Positions 9,682 through 18,560 of a stretch of DNA of 64,000 nt are shown here, one piece after another. Every line of letters begins with the position of its first letter. Position 1 is the stretch's first letter. The notes under the pieces are model-generated. The model saw only the letters and a list, made by a program, of their open reading frames with translations, was not told where the DNA came from and did no database searches. Both the position numbers and the translations under genes were made by a program. Origin of the DNA: Arsenophonus fragariae (lineage in GTDB: Bacteria > Pseudomonadota > Gammaproteobacteria > Enterobacterales > Enterobacteriaceae); assembly GCA_047291315.1 (NCBI GenBank), contig JBDPYZ010000009.1:1-64000 (forward strand), in the 5' to 3' direction.

Positions 9682-10491
9682 TTAACTTAATTCAAATTTT
9701 GCCCAGATAGGTGCATGATCTGAAGGTTTTTCCATACTTCTGATGTCATAGTCAATGCCTGTTTCGCCACAGCAGGCAAACAATGAATTTGATGTTAGGA
9801 TCAAATCAATTCGCAAACCTTGATTATTAACAAAACCCTTTGAGCGGTAATCAAACCAAGAAAATTGATCAGTAATTTCTGGATTTTGTTGACGATAAGT
9901 ATCGATTAATCCCCAGGATTTTAATTTATCCATCCATTCGCGTTCTTCAGGTAAAAAAGAGCATTTGCCCGCACTTAACCAACGTTTTCTATTAATTTCA
10001 CCAATGCCGATATCATGATCCGTTGGGCTAATATTCATATCTCCCATAATAATGACATGAGATTGAGGTGAAAGATTATTTTGTAGATAAAGTTGTATGT
10101 CTTGGTAAAATTTTGCTTTTGCAGCAAATTTTGTTGGATGATCACGGCATTCACCTTGTGGAAAATAACCATTTATTATGGTAATTATTCCTTTTTCTAT
10201 CTTAATATCTGCCATAATAATACGGCGCTGGGCATCAATATCGTCGCCAGGAAATCCTTTTTGAATAGTGACTGGTTTTTGTTTGCAAAATAGAGCAACA
10301 CCATAATGTGCTTTTTGTCCATGGTAGCAGATATGATAGCCAAATTGATTAACTTGTTCTAAAGGAAATGCGTTGTCATCAACTTTGGTCTCTTGTAAGC
10401 CAATGACATCAGGTTGGTGTTTTTCGATAATAGCTTCAAGTTGGTGGATGCGTGCCCTTAGGCTATTAATGTTAAATGAGACAAATTTCAT
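9682..10491 (-). CDS. xthA: exodeoxyribonuclease III (AP endonuclease)
   Basis: Mg-dependent nuclease of the exonuclease III/APE1 family. It incises abasic sites and trims blocked 3' ends in base-excision repair. At 269 residues it matches the E. coli length (268). The metal ligand Glu34 lies in GLQETKV. GDMNISPTDHD supplies the catalytic Asp/Asn pair, SWFDYRS and LRIDLIL are family motifs, and the C-terminal SDHAPIW holds the catalytic His. All are present. Together with Nth (58449) it keeps the short base-excision pathway intact. Confidence 0.96.
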   Translation of the reverse strand: MKFVSFNINSLRARIHQLEAIIEKHQPDVIGLQETKVDDNAFPLEQVNQFGYHICYHGQKAHYGVALFCKQKPVTIQKGFPGDDIDAQRRIIMADIKIEKGIITIINGYFPQGECRDHPTKFAAKAKFYQDIQLYLQNNLSPQSHVIIMGDMNISPTDHDIGIGEINRKRWLSAGKCSFLPEEREWMDKLKSWGLIDTYRQQNPEITDQFSWFDYRSKGFVNNQGLRIDLILTSNSLFACCGETGIDYDIRSMEKPSDHAPIWAKFELS

Positions 10492-10962
10492 TCTAATTGT
10501 TTACCTAATTGAAATATATTTATCAAAATATTTTATCAGATTGAATATATAATTGTAACCCATTGTATAAAATATTTTCTTTTATTTATTAAGGAGTTAT
10601 TTTTATATTTTAATTATCTAGCGCGATTGACAATTTAAAGAATATTAAAAAAAATATATATAACTTTAAAAAATAATTAATTTATTTCAAATTAATAAAC
10701 TACAATTAAAAATGCACTATATGAAAATTTGTTTTTATCAGGAAAATAAAAGTTAGATACAATGATGTCGTTTGCTAAAAATCAATTTATAAAATTAATT
10801 AGTGAGGTTTAATTATTTTTCTTTAAATTATTAGACTAAGTGCTTTTATCTTAAAGAGCGATAAAAAGATATTCTTTTGAATTTTTGTATCAGCTATAGG
10901 TTATTAAATAGATTTTTAAATTATTTCTATTTGATATTTAAGATTGAAGTGGAGTAATAATT
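10492..10962. other. gene-free AT-rich spacer
   Basis: About 470 bases between xthA and a broken LysR-type gene. The sequence is very AT-rich with stops in all frames. I see no ORF, repeat, RNA gene or clear promoter. Confidence 0.6.
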
Positions 10963-11821
10963 ATGTTTTTCTCAATAAAGTTAGAAGCTTTTATGGTTGT
11001 TGTTGAACAAGGTTCATTATGTAAAGTGGTAAGAATATTGCGTCGCACATTGCGCCCCTGTAGCAAAATCAATTAAAGCTTTTGAAGCCGTATTAGGTAA
11101 AAGGTTGTTTAAAAGGAAAAAATCCGTCATGACTTTAACAGAGGAAGGGCAAGAATTTTATAATGATTTTAAAAATCTATATTTGCAGGAAAAAAATTAC
11201 TAAAAGATATGTTGGTAATGATTTTCGTAATGTGGGTAATTTTTATTATGATTGGGGTAAAATCATCACTTAATAAAACTTTATCAAATAGCGGGTATTA
11301 ATAAAATACCAATAAATGTTTTAAAATTTGATTATGATAAAATAAATAAAATATCCGATTATGATGGCAATATTTTAATATTAAGCGCAGAAAAAATTGT
11401 AAGTAAAGGTTTTTTTGTTAAAAAATCACAAAAAGAAGCTATCGGTATTTGTTGTCGTAAACAACTTTACGAACATGCTGGAAAGAATCTATTAAAATTA
11501 TTAAATCAATTTTCTTGGTTATGAGATCCTGTTTTATATAAGAGTTAATTTATTCGAGATATAGAATCAAAAGCGACGGTAGGGGTAAATAGAATCAATA
11601 TTAGGTGGATGGAAAATAGTGGTTTCTGTGATGGATTAATACAAAATGGTGATTACATCGGTTTAATTGATAAATTACCCGAAACCTGTCAATCAATACC
11701 TGACATTATTTTTTTACCGCTAGATGAGCTTAGCATGACAAATAATTGTTACTTTTATAGATCTAAAGCACACGGTAGTATTTTGAATCAGTTTATTGAT
11801 GTGATTGAAAAAATAAATTAA
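10963..11821 (+). pseudogene. broken LysR-type transcriptional regulator
   Basis: From the ATG at 10963 the frame encodes IKLEAFMVVVEQGSLCKV, the start of a LysR winged helix-turn-helix. After a frameshift it resumes as KSIKAFEAVLGKRLFKRKK and MTLTEEGQEFYNDF. The C-terminal effector-domain tail is readable from 11609 (IPDIIFLPLDEL, ending at 11821). Several frameshifts and stops lie between. Which LysR regulator it was cannot be told, and its DNA target is unknown. It does not correspond to a gene at this position in E. coli. Confidence 0.8.
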
Positions 11822-12217
11822 TCAATAGGTAAAAATATTTTGTTGGGAAAAATTAATGTTGATCTAATCTAGCAACAAAAGCGTTTGTAACATGTAAGTT
11901 TATGCCAGAAAATAAATAAATAGATAGAGCTTTGACTTTAAGTGTGCAAGCACCTACCTGTTTTAGATTTAAACAATTAGTTAAAAGTATTATCCTACTC
12001 ATTTGTTATTATTAAAATTTAAATATAATAACCGCATCATTTTTTTAAACGTAGTTAATAACAAATAATCATTTGTCATGGAAAATATTTAAATGAATTT
12101 TTATATAAAAAATGAAATTTAATAAAATAATTATGATGTTTAAAGGTAATATTATGTATTATTGTATAATAATTACCTTTAAAAAATAAGTCAGTTTTTT
12201 ATTAAATAGAGGATAGA
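11822..12217. other. gene-free spacer with an inverted repeat
   Basis: About 395 bases without an ORF. The only structure seen is a 12-bp perfect inverted repeat (TTTAAAGGTAAT at 12139-12150 with its complement at 12172-12183, 21-base loop) located 35 bp beyond the purU stop. It lacks a T-run on the purU strand, so it is at best a weak terminator. Confidence 0.5.
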
Positions 12218-13063
12218 TCAAAGAATAATAGTACGGTTGCCATGAACAAAAACACGTTGTGCTAATACCCAATATAAAGCGTGACTTAAGACATTTTTTT
12301 CAACGTCTCTACCTGCTAGCATCATATCCTCGGGAGTGTAACTATGATCAATGTTAATCACATTCTGGGTAATAATAGGGCCTTCATCAAGGTAATTATT
12401 GACAAAATGCGCCGTTGCACCAATGATTTTTACACCACGTTTATAAGCTTGATGATAAGGTTTTGCACCGATAAAAGCTGGCAAAAAAGAGTGATGGATA
12501 TTAATGATTTTATTGGGATAGTGTTGAACAAAATTAGGTGTAAGTACGCGCATATATTTCGCTAATACCACATAATCAGGATCATAGTGGTCAATTTGTT
12601 CTTTTAATAAATGATCGTGTTGTTCACGCGTTAAATTTTCATGGCTAATGCAGTGAAAATGGATATTAAATTGTTCAACTAATGATCTTAGTGTCTCGTG
12701 GTTACCAATTACAGCAGCAATTTCGACATCAAGACCATCATAGGCGCTTTTTATTAATAGATCACCTAAGCAGTGTGCTTCTTTGGTTACCATTATAACA
12801 ATTCGTCGTTGATTTTCGGTACTTAATTCCCGTTTAGCGCCTGATGGTAAAGCATCGTCGAGATCGGCTAATAATTTATTATCGTTGAAAATACCTTCAA
12901 GTTCAGTGCGCATGAGAAAACAGTTTGTATTGTGATCAACAAATTCATTATTCTGAATAATATTTAATTGATGTTTATAACAAATATTTGTGATTTTAGC
13001 GATTAACCCTTTTGCGTCAGGGCAAATGGTGCGAAGAATTTTTTTTTTGGTATTTTGTTGCAT
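12218..13063 (-). CDS. purU: formyltetrahydrofolate deformylase
   Basis: Hydrolyses 10-formyl-tetrahydrofolate to formate and THF, balancing one-carbon pools and feeding formate to PurT. The 281-residue protein has an N-terminal ACT domain (about 8-85). It also has a C-terminal formyltransferase domain with INIHHSFLPAF (His191 region) and the catalytic Asp in YLDEGPII (Asp226). Length equals E. coli PurU (280). It stands alone between long spacers. All key residues are present, so function is likely retained. Confidence 0.95.
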   Translation of the reverse strand: MQQNTKKKILRTICPDAKGLIAKITNICYKHQLNIIQNNEFVDHNTNCFLMRTELEGIFNDNKLLADLDDALPSGAKRELSTENQRRIVIMVTKEAHCLGDLLIKSAYDGLDVEIAAVIGNHETLRSLVEQFNIHFHCISHENLTREQHDHLLKEQIDHYDPDYVVLAKYMRVLTPNFVQHYPNKIINIHHSFLPAFIGAKPYHQAYKRGVKIIGATAHFVNNYLDEGPIITQNVINIDHSYTPEDMMLAGRDVEKNVLSHALYWVLAQRVFVHGNRTIIL

Positions 13064-13771
13064 GAATGGTGTTTTCCTTAAAATTTTTTGTTACAAATGT
13101 CGTAAAATAGTAAACTTTAATCTTGTTACGATAAAATCGTGGCAATTTTGGCGCTTTTATGCCAGTTATGGCAATATTTTTTTCAAAATTTCATTAAAAT
13201 TATTTAAAAAAAGAGTCTTTTTATTATTGTAAATCCCATTTTTATCATTTGGAATATTCATTAATTAAAAGCAAACAGGCGCTATAATAGATAATTATGA
13301 GTTATTTATGATTAATTTATCTGAAAACTTTAACAAAGGTTCGTTTTTATCTTTATATTCACTTTTAATTGAGTAAATAATGTTACTTAACAGTGACTGA
13401 ATCATCCTCAGTGTTTTTGATAATTTATCTATTTTGTTTGCTGATTTGAATTTTAGATATTGATAATAAAGTAATAAATAGTTTTTTAGTTGCTAGATTC
13501 AGGATGAAAAAAAACATAAGATAATTTTGATTTGCAAAAGAGATTATTTTTATTAAAGAAAAAAGGAACAAAATTAAGAAAATAATTTCTAATTACAATA
13601 ACTGTATAAAAGTAACCAATTGATTCCAATACGTGAAAAATAATTATATATTTCAATACAAAAAATATATAACTTTAAGTGTAAATCCGTAAAATATTTG
13701 TTCTATCATAAGTACTATTTTCTAAAAAGATAATATCGTCAATGGCATTTTATGTAATGTAAGGCTGGCAT
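13064..13771. other. gene-free spacer upstream of rssB and purU
   Basis: About 700 AT-rich bases between divergent purU and rssB. In E. coli rssA (a patatin-like gene) and ychJ lie here. I can find no readable remnant of either and no repeat. It must contain the promoters of both flanking genes, but none stands out. Confidence 0.5.
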
Positions 13772-14788
13772 ATGAAAGGGAAGAAAATATTAATTGTAGA
13801 AGATGAAGTGGTTTTTCGTTCCGTACTGAGAAATTACCTTAAATCATTTGATGTGATTACTTATACAGCCAGTAATGGGCAGGAGGCGTTAGATATTATT
13901 AATGCTGTTGAGCATCTTGATTTGATTTTATGTGATTTAAGTATGCCTGTGATGAGTGGTGAGACTTTAATGCAAACACTGGTCGAAATGAAGTGTGAAA
14001 TTCCAGTTATTGTTATTTCAGGAACAAATAGAATCAGTGATTTGGATAGGATGCTTCGACTTGGTGTAAAAGATGCGTTATTAAAACCGATAGTTGATTT
14101 TGATGACGTTAGGGAAACGATCACACGTAATTTGTATCCAGATATAGTAGAAACAACTACCCGTTTATCTGCTGAGCTTTCTCATATTCAGCAAATGATA
14201 CAGCACGAAAAACATGATATTCTACCAGTTTTGCTTGAGCTTCAGCCAAAAGTAAATCAAACACTGGCAAATTATAAAATTAATTATCGGCAACTAAAAG
14301 ATATTAATAAAATTGGATTATTATTTGATTTAGCTGAACTTTCTGATAAACAAATAGGTTTTTATTGTCTTGATATTGAGTATTCCCCGGGTGATGGAGT
14401 TATGGCTGCATTGTTACTCAGAGTTGCATTTAATGAATTGTTGCAAACCTATCTTAATGGCCAATCAAATAAATTATTTAATATTAGTGAAATGCTTGAG
14501 CAAATAAATACTTTATTAATGGATTTAGGTATTAAAGGGCAATTTCCAATTTTATTAGGTTATTTTCATACTGAAAGTAAAACGATTGTGTTAGCCTCAG
14601 CAGGACTTAATGTAAAATTAAAAACTGAGAATAAAGAAGTCAAATTATCATCAAGTGCACCATTAGGTAGCGTGCAATCAATTGCTTATCAACAAGTAAT
14701 GGAAAAGGGGACAGATTGGCAATGTAAAATATCGAATCATAAACATCGAATGACTTTAATGTTTAATTCATTGGTAGAAATATTATAA
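13772..14788 (+). CDS. rssB: RssB, sigma-S degradation adaptor
   Basis: Orphan response regulator that delivers the stationary-phase sigma factor RpoS to ClpXP. The 338 residues comprise an N-terminal receiver domain and a C-terminal PP2C-like domain. The receiver has KILIVEDE and phospho-acceptor Asp55 in LCDLSMPVMSG, with LLKPI holding the conserved Lys. The C-terminal domain includes FYCLDIEYSPGDGVMAALLL and PILLGYFH. Length matches E. coli RssB (337). The upstream rssA partner is absent. Similarity to E. coli is moderate, but the domain layout is complete. Confidence 0.9.
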   Translation: MKGKKILIVEDEVVFRSVLRNYLKSFDVITYTASNGQEALDIINAVEHLDLILCDLSMPVMSGETLMQTLVEMKCEIPVIVISGTNRISDLDRMLRLGVKDALLKPIVDFDDVRETITRNLYPDIVETTTRLSAELSHIQQMIQHEKHDILPVLLELQPKVNQTLANYKINYRQLKDINKIGLLFDLAELSDKQIGFYCLDIEYSPGDGVMAALLLRVAFNELLQTYLNGQSNKLFNISEMLEQINTLLMDLGIKGQFPILLGYFHTESKTIVLASAGLNVKLKTENKEVKLSSSAPLGSVQSIAYQQVMEKGTDWQCKISNHKHRMTLMFNSLVEIL

Positions 14789-14940
14789 TTATTTATTTTT
14801 TACAGGACTGCTAACTTAGCCAATTTTCTCTAGTTTTCTATTTATTTGGTACATTTTACTGGTATACTCGCCACAAAATTTGTTGAAAATCTATCTACCT
14901 CATTTCATTAGTCTATTGTATAGGTAACTTGAAAGAAAAA

Positions 14941-15855
14941 ATGCAATTTAAAAAAGCGGAAAAAAAAGTTAGCAAAGTAGTTATTCCTGTTGCTGGATTA
15001 GGAACTCGTATGTTGCCAGCAACAAAAGCGATCCCTAAAGAAATGTTGCCTTTAGCGGATAAACCACTTATTCAGTATGTAGTGAATGAGTGTATATCTG
15101 CGGCTATTCATGAAATTATATTAGTCACTCACTCTTCTAAGAATTCAATTGAAAACCATTTTGATACCAGTTTTGAATTAGAAGCGATTTTGGAAAAACG
15201 TGTCAAACGGCAATTATTAAATGATGTAAAATCCATATGCCCAAGGCATGTCACAATTATGCAAACGAGACAAGGAATCCCAAAAGGGCTTGGGCATGCC
15301 ATTTTATGTGCAAAACCTTTGGTAGGAGAGGAGCCTTTTGCTGTGGTTTTGCCTGATGTAATTATTGATCACTATTCATCTGATTTGAAACAGTATAATT
15401 TAACTGCAATGCTGAAACGTTATCATGAAACGTCAGCCAGCCAAATTCTTGTTGAGCCGGTACCAAAGGAATCTGTATCCAATTATGGTGTTGTAGATTG
15501 TGATAGTTATGAACTAAAACTTGGTGAAAGCAAAATTATTAAAGGTGTTGTTGAAAAACCTAAAATTAACGAGGCGCCGTCTAATCTATCTATTGTTGGT
15601 CGTTATGTATTGTCAGAGAAAGTTTGGTCTTTATTAGAGAAAACCCCAACGGGTGCAGGTGATGAAATTCAGTTAACTGACGCGATTGAAATGTTAATAG
15701 AACGAGAACCAGTTGAAGCTTATCATTTACAAGGTAAGAGTCATGATTGCGGTAATAAATTAGGTTATATGAAAGCATTTGTTGAATATAGTATGCGGCA
15801 TGAATCTTTCGGTGACGAATTTTCTGCTTGGGTAAAAAATATCTTAGATTACTAA
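14941..15855 (+). CDS. galU: UTP-glucose-1-phosphate uridylyltransferase
   Basis: Makes UDP-glucose from UTP and glucose-1-phosphate for LPS, glycolipids and osmoprotective glucans. It has the nucleotide-binding AGLGTRMLPATKAIPKEML motif, then DKPLIQYVVNECI, THSSKNSIENHF and GVVEKP, all near-identical to E. coli. I choose the ATG at 14941 (304 aa, E. coli 302). An in-frame TTG four codons upstream (14929) is an alternative start. Ribosome sites are weak for both. Highly conserved and surely active. Confidence 0.95.
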   Translation: MQFKKAEKKVSKVVIPVAGLGTRMLPATKAIPKEMLPLADKPLIQYVVNECISAAIHEIILVTHSSKNSIENHFDTSFELEAILEKRVKRQLLNDVKSICPRHVTIMQTRQGIPKGLGHAILCAKPLVGEEPFAVVLPDVIIDHYSSDLKQYNLTAMLKRYHETSASQILVEPVPKESVSNYGVVDCDSYELKLGESKIIKGVVEKPKINEAPSNLSIVGRYVLSEKVWSLLEKTPTGAGDEIQLTDAIEMLIEREPVEAYHLQGKSHDCGNKLGYMKAFVEYSMRHESFGDEFSAWVKNILDY

Positions 15856-16641
15856 TTATCGATAAATTTGACTCAAATCATTAAAAAAAACATATGTTTT
15901 TTTTATATTGTCTATTTGTTATTATAGGTTTATCTTGACAAATTCTATTTATGCTTGAAATTAAAATGAGATTTATTGATTTTTATTAGTAGGGTAGTAT
16001 GTCGTATAAATGGAGATGTTACATACTATTTCAGATAATAATAATTTTATTTTTGTTATTCATATATCGTTTTTGTTGCTAGTTAAATTTTCTTGCCATG
16101 GCGAACGAGTTTTTATCAATAATATTAACATTGATCATAATTATGATAAAAAATATAGTAATTATATTTAATTGATTTAGTATGTATCAGATTGGTTGTT
16201 TATTTTTTTATTCATAAGGTAATTTTTTATTATTTCTATAGTAAATTTTTTCATAATGAATAGAATCAAAGTCAACAACCCATCTAACAAAATAAAATTT
16301 AAAGTAGTCTAATAATGAATAATGAATTTATGGAAATAAAAATCAACACCACTGTTTGTTGAAGGAATAATTTGAAATATTTAGATAACAAAAATTTACA
16401 TAACATGATTCATCATTGATAACAAAATATTTATCTTAATAGAAGTTATACATTTTGATATCGGCATCTTTATTATAAGGAAAGATTATACGTTAGTTAT
16501 TAGGAAAAAGCGCCTTCAAGTAAATGTAATTAAGTATTATTAGTGTTATCTTATTGCGTAGAGTTTCTGTGTTTTGATATTTATTAGACTTTATTAAGAT
16601 CGGTTATTTATTGTGTGATAAATATTAATAATATGTGTAAT
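15856..16641. other. gene-free spacer between galU and hns
   Basis: About 790 AT-rich bases between the galU stop and the hns terminator. It starts with a 22-bp perfect palindrome of A8-CATATG-T8 (15883-15904), which may terminate galU. Nothing else is recognisable; short ORFs here have no coding character. Confidence 0.55.
15883..15904 (+). terminator. possible galU terminator (AT palindrome)
   Basis: Perfect palindrome of eight A, CATATG, eight T, beginning 28 bp past the galU stop. The T8 run suits termination, but the stem is nearly all A-T, so it would be weak. Confidence 0.45.
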
Positions 16642-16672
16642 AAAAATACCCTTTATATAAAAGGGTATTTTT
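16642..16672 (-). terminator. hns rho-independent terminator
   Basis: The arms AAAAATACCC and GGGTATTTTT (with extra A-T pairing in the TTTATATAAAA centre) end in a T-run on the minus strand, 18 bp after the hns stop. The structure is symmetric and could act from both sides. Confidence 0.8.
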
Positions 16673-16690
16673 AAAGTAGAGAAAAAATAT

Positions 16691-17107
16691 TTAGATTAAA
16701 AAATCGTCTAACTTTTTACTTTTTTGTTCCATTGCTTTTTTGATGACAGCTGGTGTACGGCCTTGACCAGTCCAAGTTTTAATTTCACCATTTTCATCTT
16801 TATATTGATATTTAGCAGGTCTTGCAGAACGTTTAGTACGGCTTGACATTTTTGATGGAGCCTTTGCAGTAACTAGATCATCTAGACTTAGTCCTTCCCC
16901 TTCAAGCAATTTAATATATTTTGCAATTTTTTGACTATGAGCTTCTAATTGTGCTCTCGCTTGATTTTCATCTTCGCGACGTTCATCTACAACTGTATTG
17001 AATTTATCATGTATTTCTTGCAATGATTCTAACGGCATTTCTCTTGCTATCGCACGTAAGGTACGAATGTTATTTAATGATTTAAAATATTTTAATGAAT
17101 CGCTCAT
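16691..17107 (-). CDS. hns: H-NS nucleoid-associated silencer
   Basis: Global silencer that binds curved AT-rich and foreign DNA and forms filaments. The 138-residue protein has the N-terminal oligomerisation region (about 1-83, coiled coil). A basic linker (SSRTKRSARPAKY) leads to the C-terminal DNA-binding domain, with TWTGQGRTP containing the minor-groove QGR hook at 115-117. Length equals E. coli H-NS (137). It is transcribed divergently from the tdk pseudogene, as in E. coli. Keeping a silencer is notable in so AT-rich a genome. Confidence 0.97.
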   Translation of the reverse strand: MSDSLKYFKSLNNIRTLRAIAREMPLESLQEIHDKFNTVVDERREDENQARAQLEAHSQKIAKYIKLLEGEGLSLDDLVTAKAPSKMSSRTKRSARPAKYQYKDENGEIKTWTGQGRTPAVIKKAMEQKSKKLDDFLI

Positions 17108-17716
17108 TTTCCAAGTCTCGAATTAAAATGAATGTTGGCTGATGTATACTAATAATAGAATGCTATTTTATTTTCTGCAATAGTGAAGTTACAAAATAAA
17201 GTTAAATTTATTGTTTTTTAAACTTAAACTTCTTTGCAAAAGCAATATAAGCTTTCATTGGAAAAATATTATATATCTTATATTAGATACCGAGGATACT
17301 TAAAAATCTATACGAAAATGATAGTATCGCTTTTATATTTGAATTTCATTCATATGTAAAGACGATGTTTTTTATTTTTATTCAACTTTATGGTATGTAA
17401 CATAAACTAAATTTTAACTTAATATGTGTAAAAGAGTTTGCTTATTAAGCTTTTGTTGCGTTATTACTACTAGGTATCTTACTTCTATGATGAATGTTAG
17501 TTATTAATAATCTTTTCCTATCACATATTTTGTTAAAATAAAGATATTGTTTGTATAGTGTGACATTTAAACATACTAACTTTTCCATGACTATAAACAT
17601 TACTAAAAAGTCTGTTATCTTAGTTATCAATATTTATAATCAAATGAAATGAAGAATAATGTTTGATAATGTATGAGGTAAACTTTCAAAATATTTGTCT
17701 AAAGAGGAAAGGCCTA
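17108..17716. other. hns-tdk divergent regulatory spacer
   Basis: About 600 AT-rich bases. In E. coli the equivalent region carries the autoregulated hns promoter. Multiple A/T tracts are visible, compatible with curved DNA and H-NS self-binding, but no specific site can be assigned. The short ORF at 17445-17630 has no coding character. Confidence 0.5.
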
Positions 17717-18370
17717 ATGGCTCAGCTTTATTTCTATTATTCAGCAATGAATGCCGGTAAATCAACTTAACTACTTAACTACTTAACTACTTTATTACTT
17801 CAGTCTTCATAAAATTATAATGAATGGGGGATAATACGCTTATTTTTACCGCTGAAATTGATAGCTAATTTGTTCAAGGTAAAATAACGTCGCGAATTGG
17901 TTTTAGTTGTAGATGCAATATTATTTTCGCAACAGACAGATATGGGGCGATTAATAAAAGAAAAAGATACCTGTCAAAAATTCATTGTGTACTTGTTGAT
18001 GAGTGCCAGTTTTTAACTAAAGAGCAAGTTAGTCAGCTTAGTGAAATTGTTGATTATACCAACATACCGTTTCTGTGTTATGGATTGAGATCAGATTTTC
18101 GTGGGGAGTTGTTTATTGGTCGTTACTATCTTTTAGCTTGGGCAGATAAGCTTATCGAACTAAAAACCATTTGTTACTGTAGGCGTAAAGCAAGCAGGGT
18201 TTTGCGATTAAATGATAAAGGACTTGCTGTTTATCATGGAGAGCAGATTGAAATTGGCGGCAATGAAAAATATATTTCAGTTTGTCGTAGACATTTATGT
18301 GGGTGCAATTAATCATACTAAATGTATTGAGGCAGGTGAAAAATCTTTTTCAGTTATTCCATTTAAATAA
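17717..18370 (+). pseudogene. tdk: broken thymidine kinase
   Basis: Tdk phosphorylates thymidine for salvage. The N-terminus MAQLYFYYSAMNAGKS (P-loop) is intact from 17717 and then runs into an 8-bp tandem triplication that introduces stops. Downstream segments are still readable in other frames: VYTAEID-like, VDECQFLTKEQVSQLSEIVD and YGLRSDFRGELFIG, and then WADKLIELKTICYC with GGNEKYISVCRRH. Several frameshifts make it non-functional. An AGAGGAAAGG ribosome site remains. Confidence 0.93.
17766..17789. repeat. 8-bp tandem repeat, three copies
   Basis: CTTAACTA is repeated three times in a row (17766-17773, 17774-17781, 17782-17789), followed by a partial copy. It sits right after the Walker A codons of tdk and replaces the expected Ser-Thr-Leu-Leu-Leu-Gln coding sequence. 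Replication slippage is the likely cause. Confidence 0.85.
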
Positions 18371-18483
18371 TTTTTAACTTTCTTTATTAGGTAATTATTC
18401 TTAAATGAAAATTAATTACGTAAAATAATTATTTTGGCTTTAAATTATTTTTAAATAAGGATTGATAAAATATTTTGAGATTT

Positions 18484-18515
18484 AAAAAGCACTGAATATA
18501 TATTCAGTGCTTTTT
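18484..18515. terminator. bidirectional terminator between tdk and adhE
   Basis: A 22-bp perfect palindrome (GCACTGAATA and its complement, 18489-18510) is flanked by A5 on the left and T5 on the right. It therefore works as an intrinsic terminator for both convergent genes. It outlives the two dead genes it served. Confidence 0.85.
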
Positions 18516-18560
18516 ATTAAATAAATGGTTACAAATAAAATGTCTATTAAGTAGATTATT

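Noticed and set aside
17445..17630. 61-codon ORF in the hns-tdk spacer
   Set aside because: Composition is that of AT-rich random sequence and there is no ribosome site or known family.
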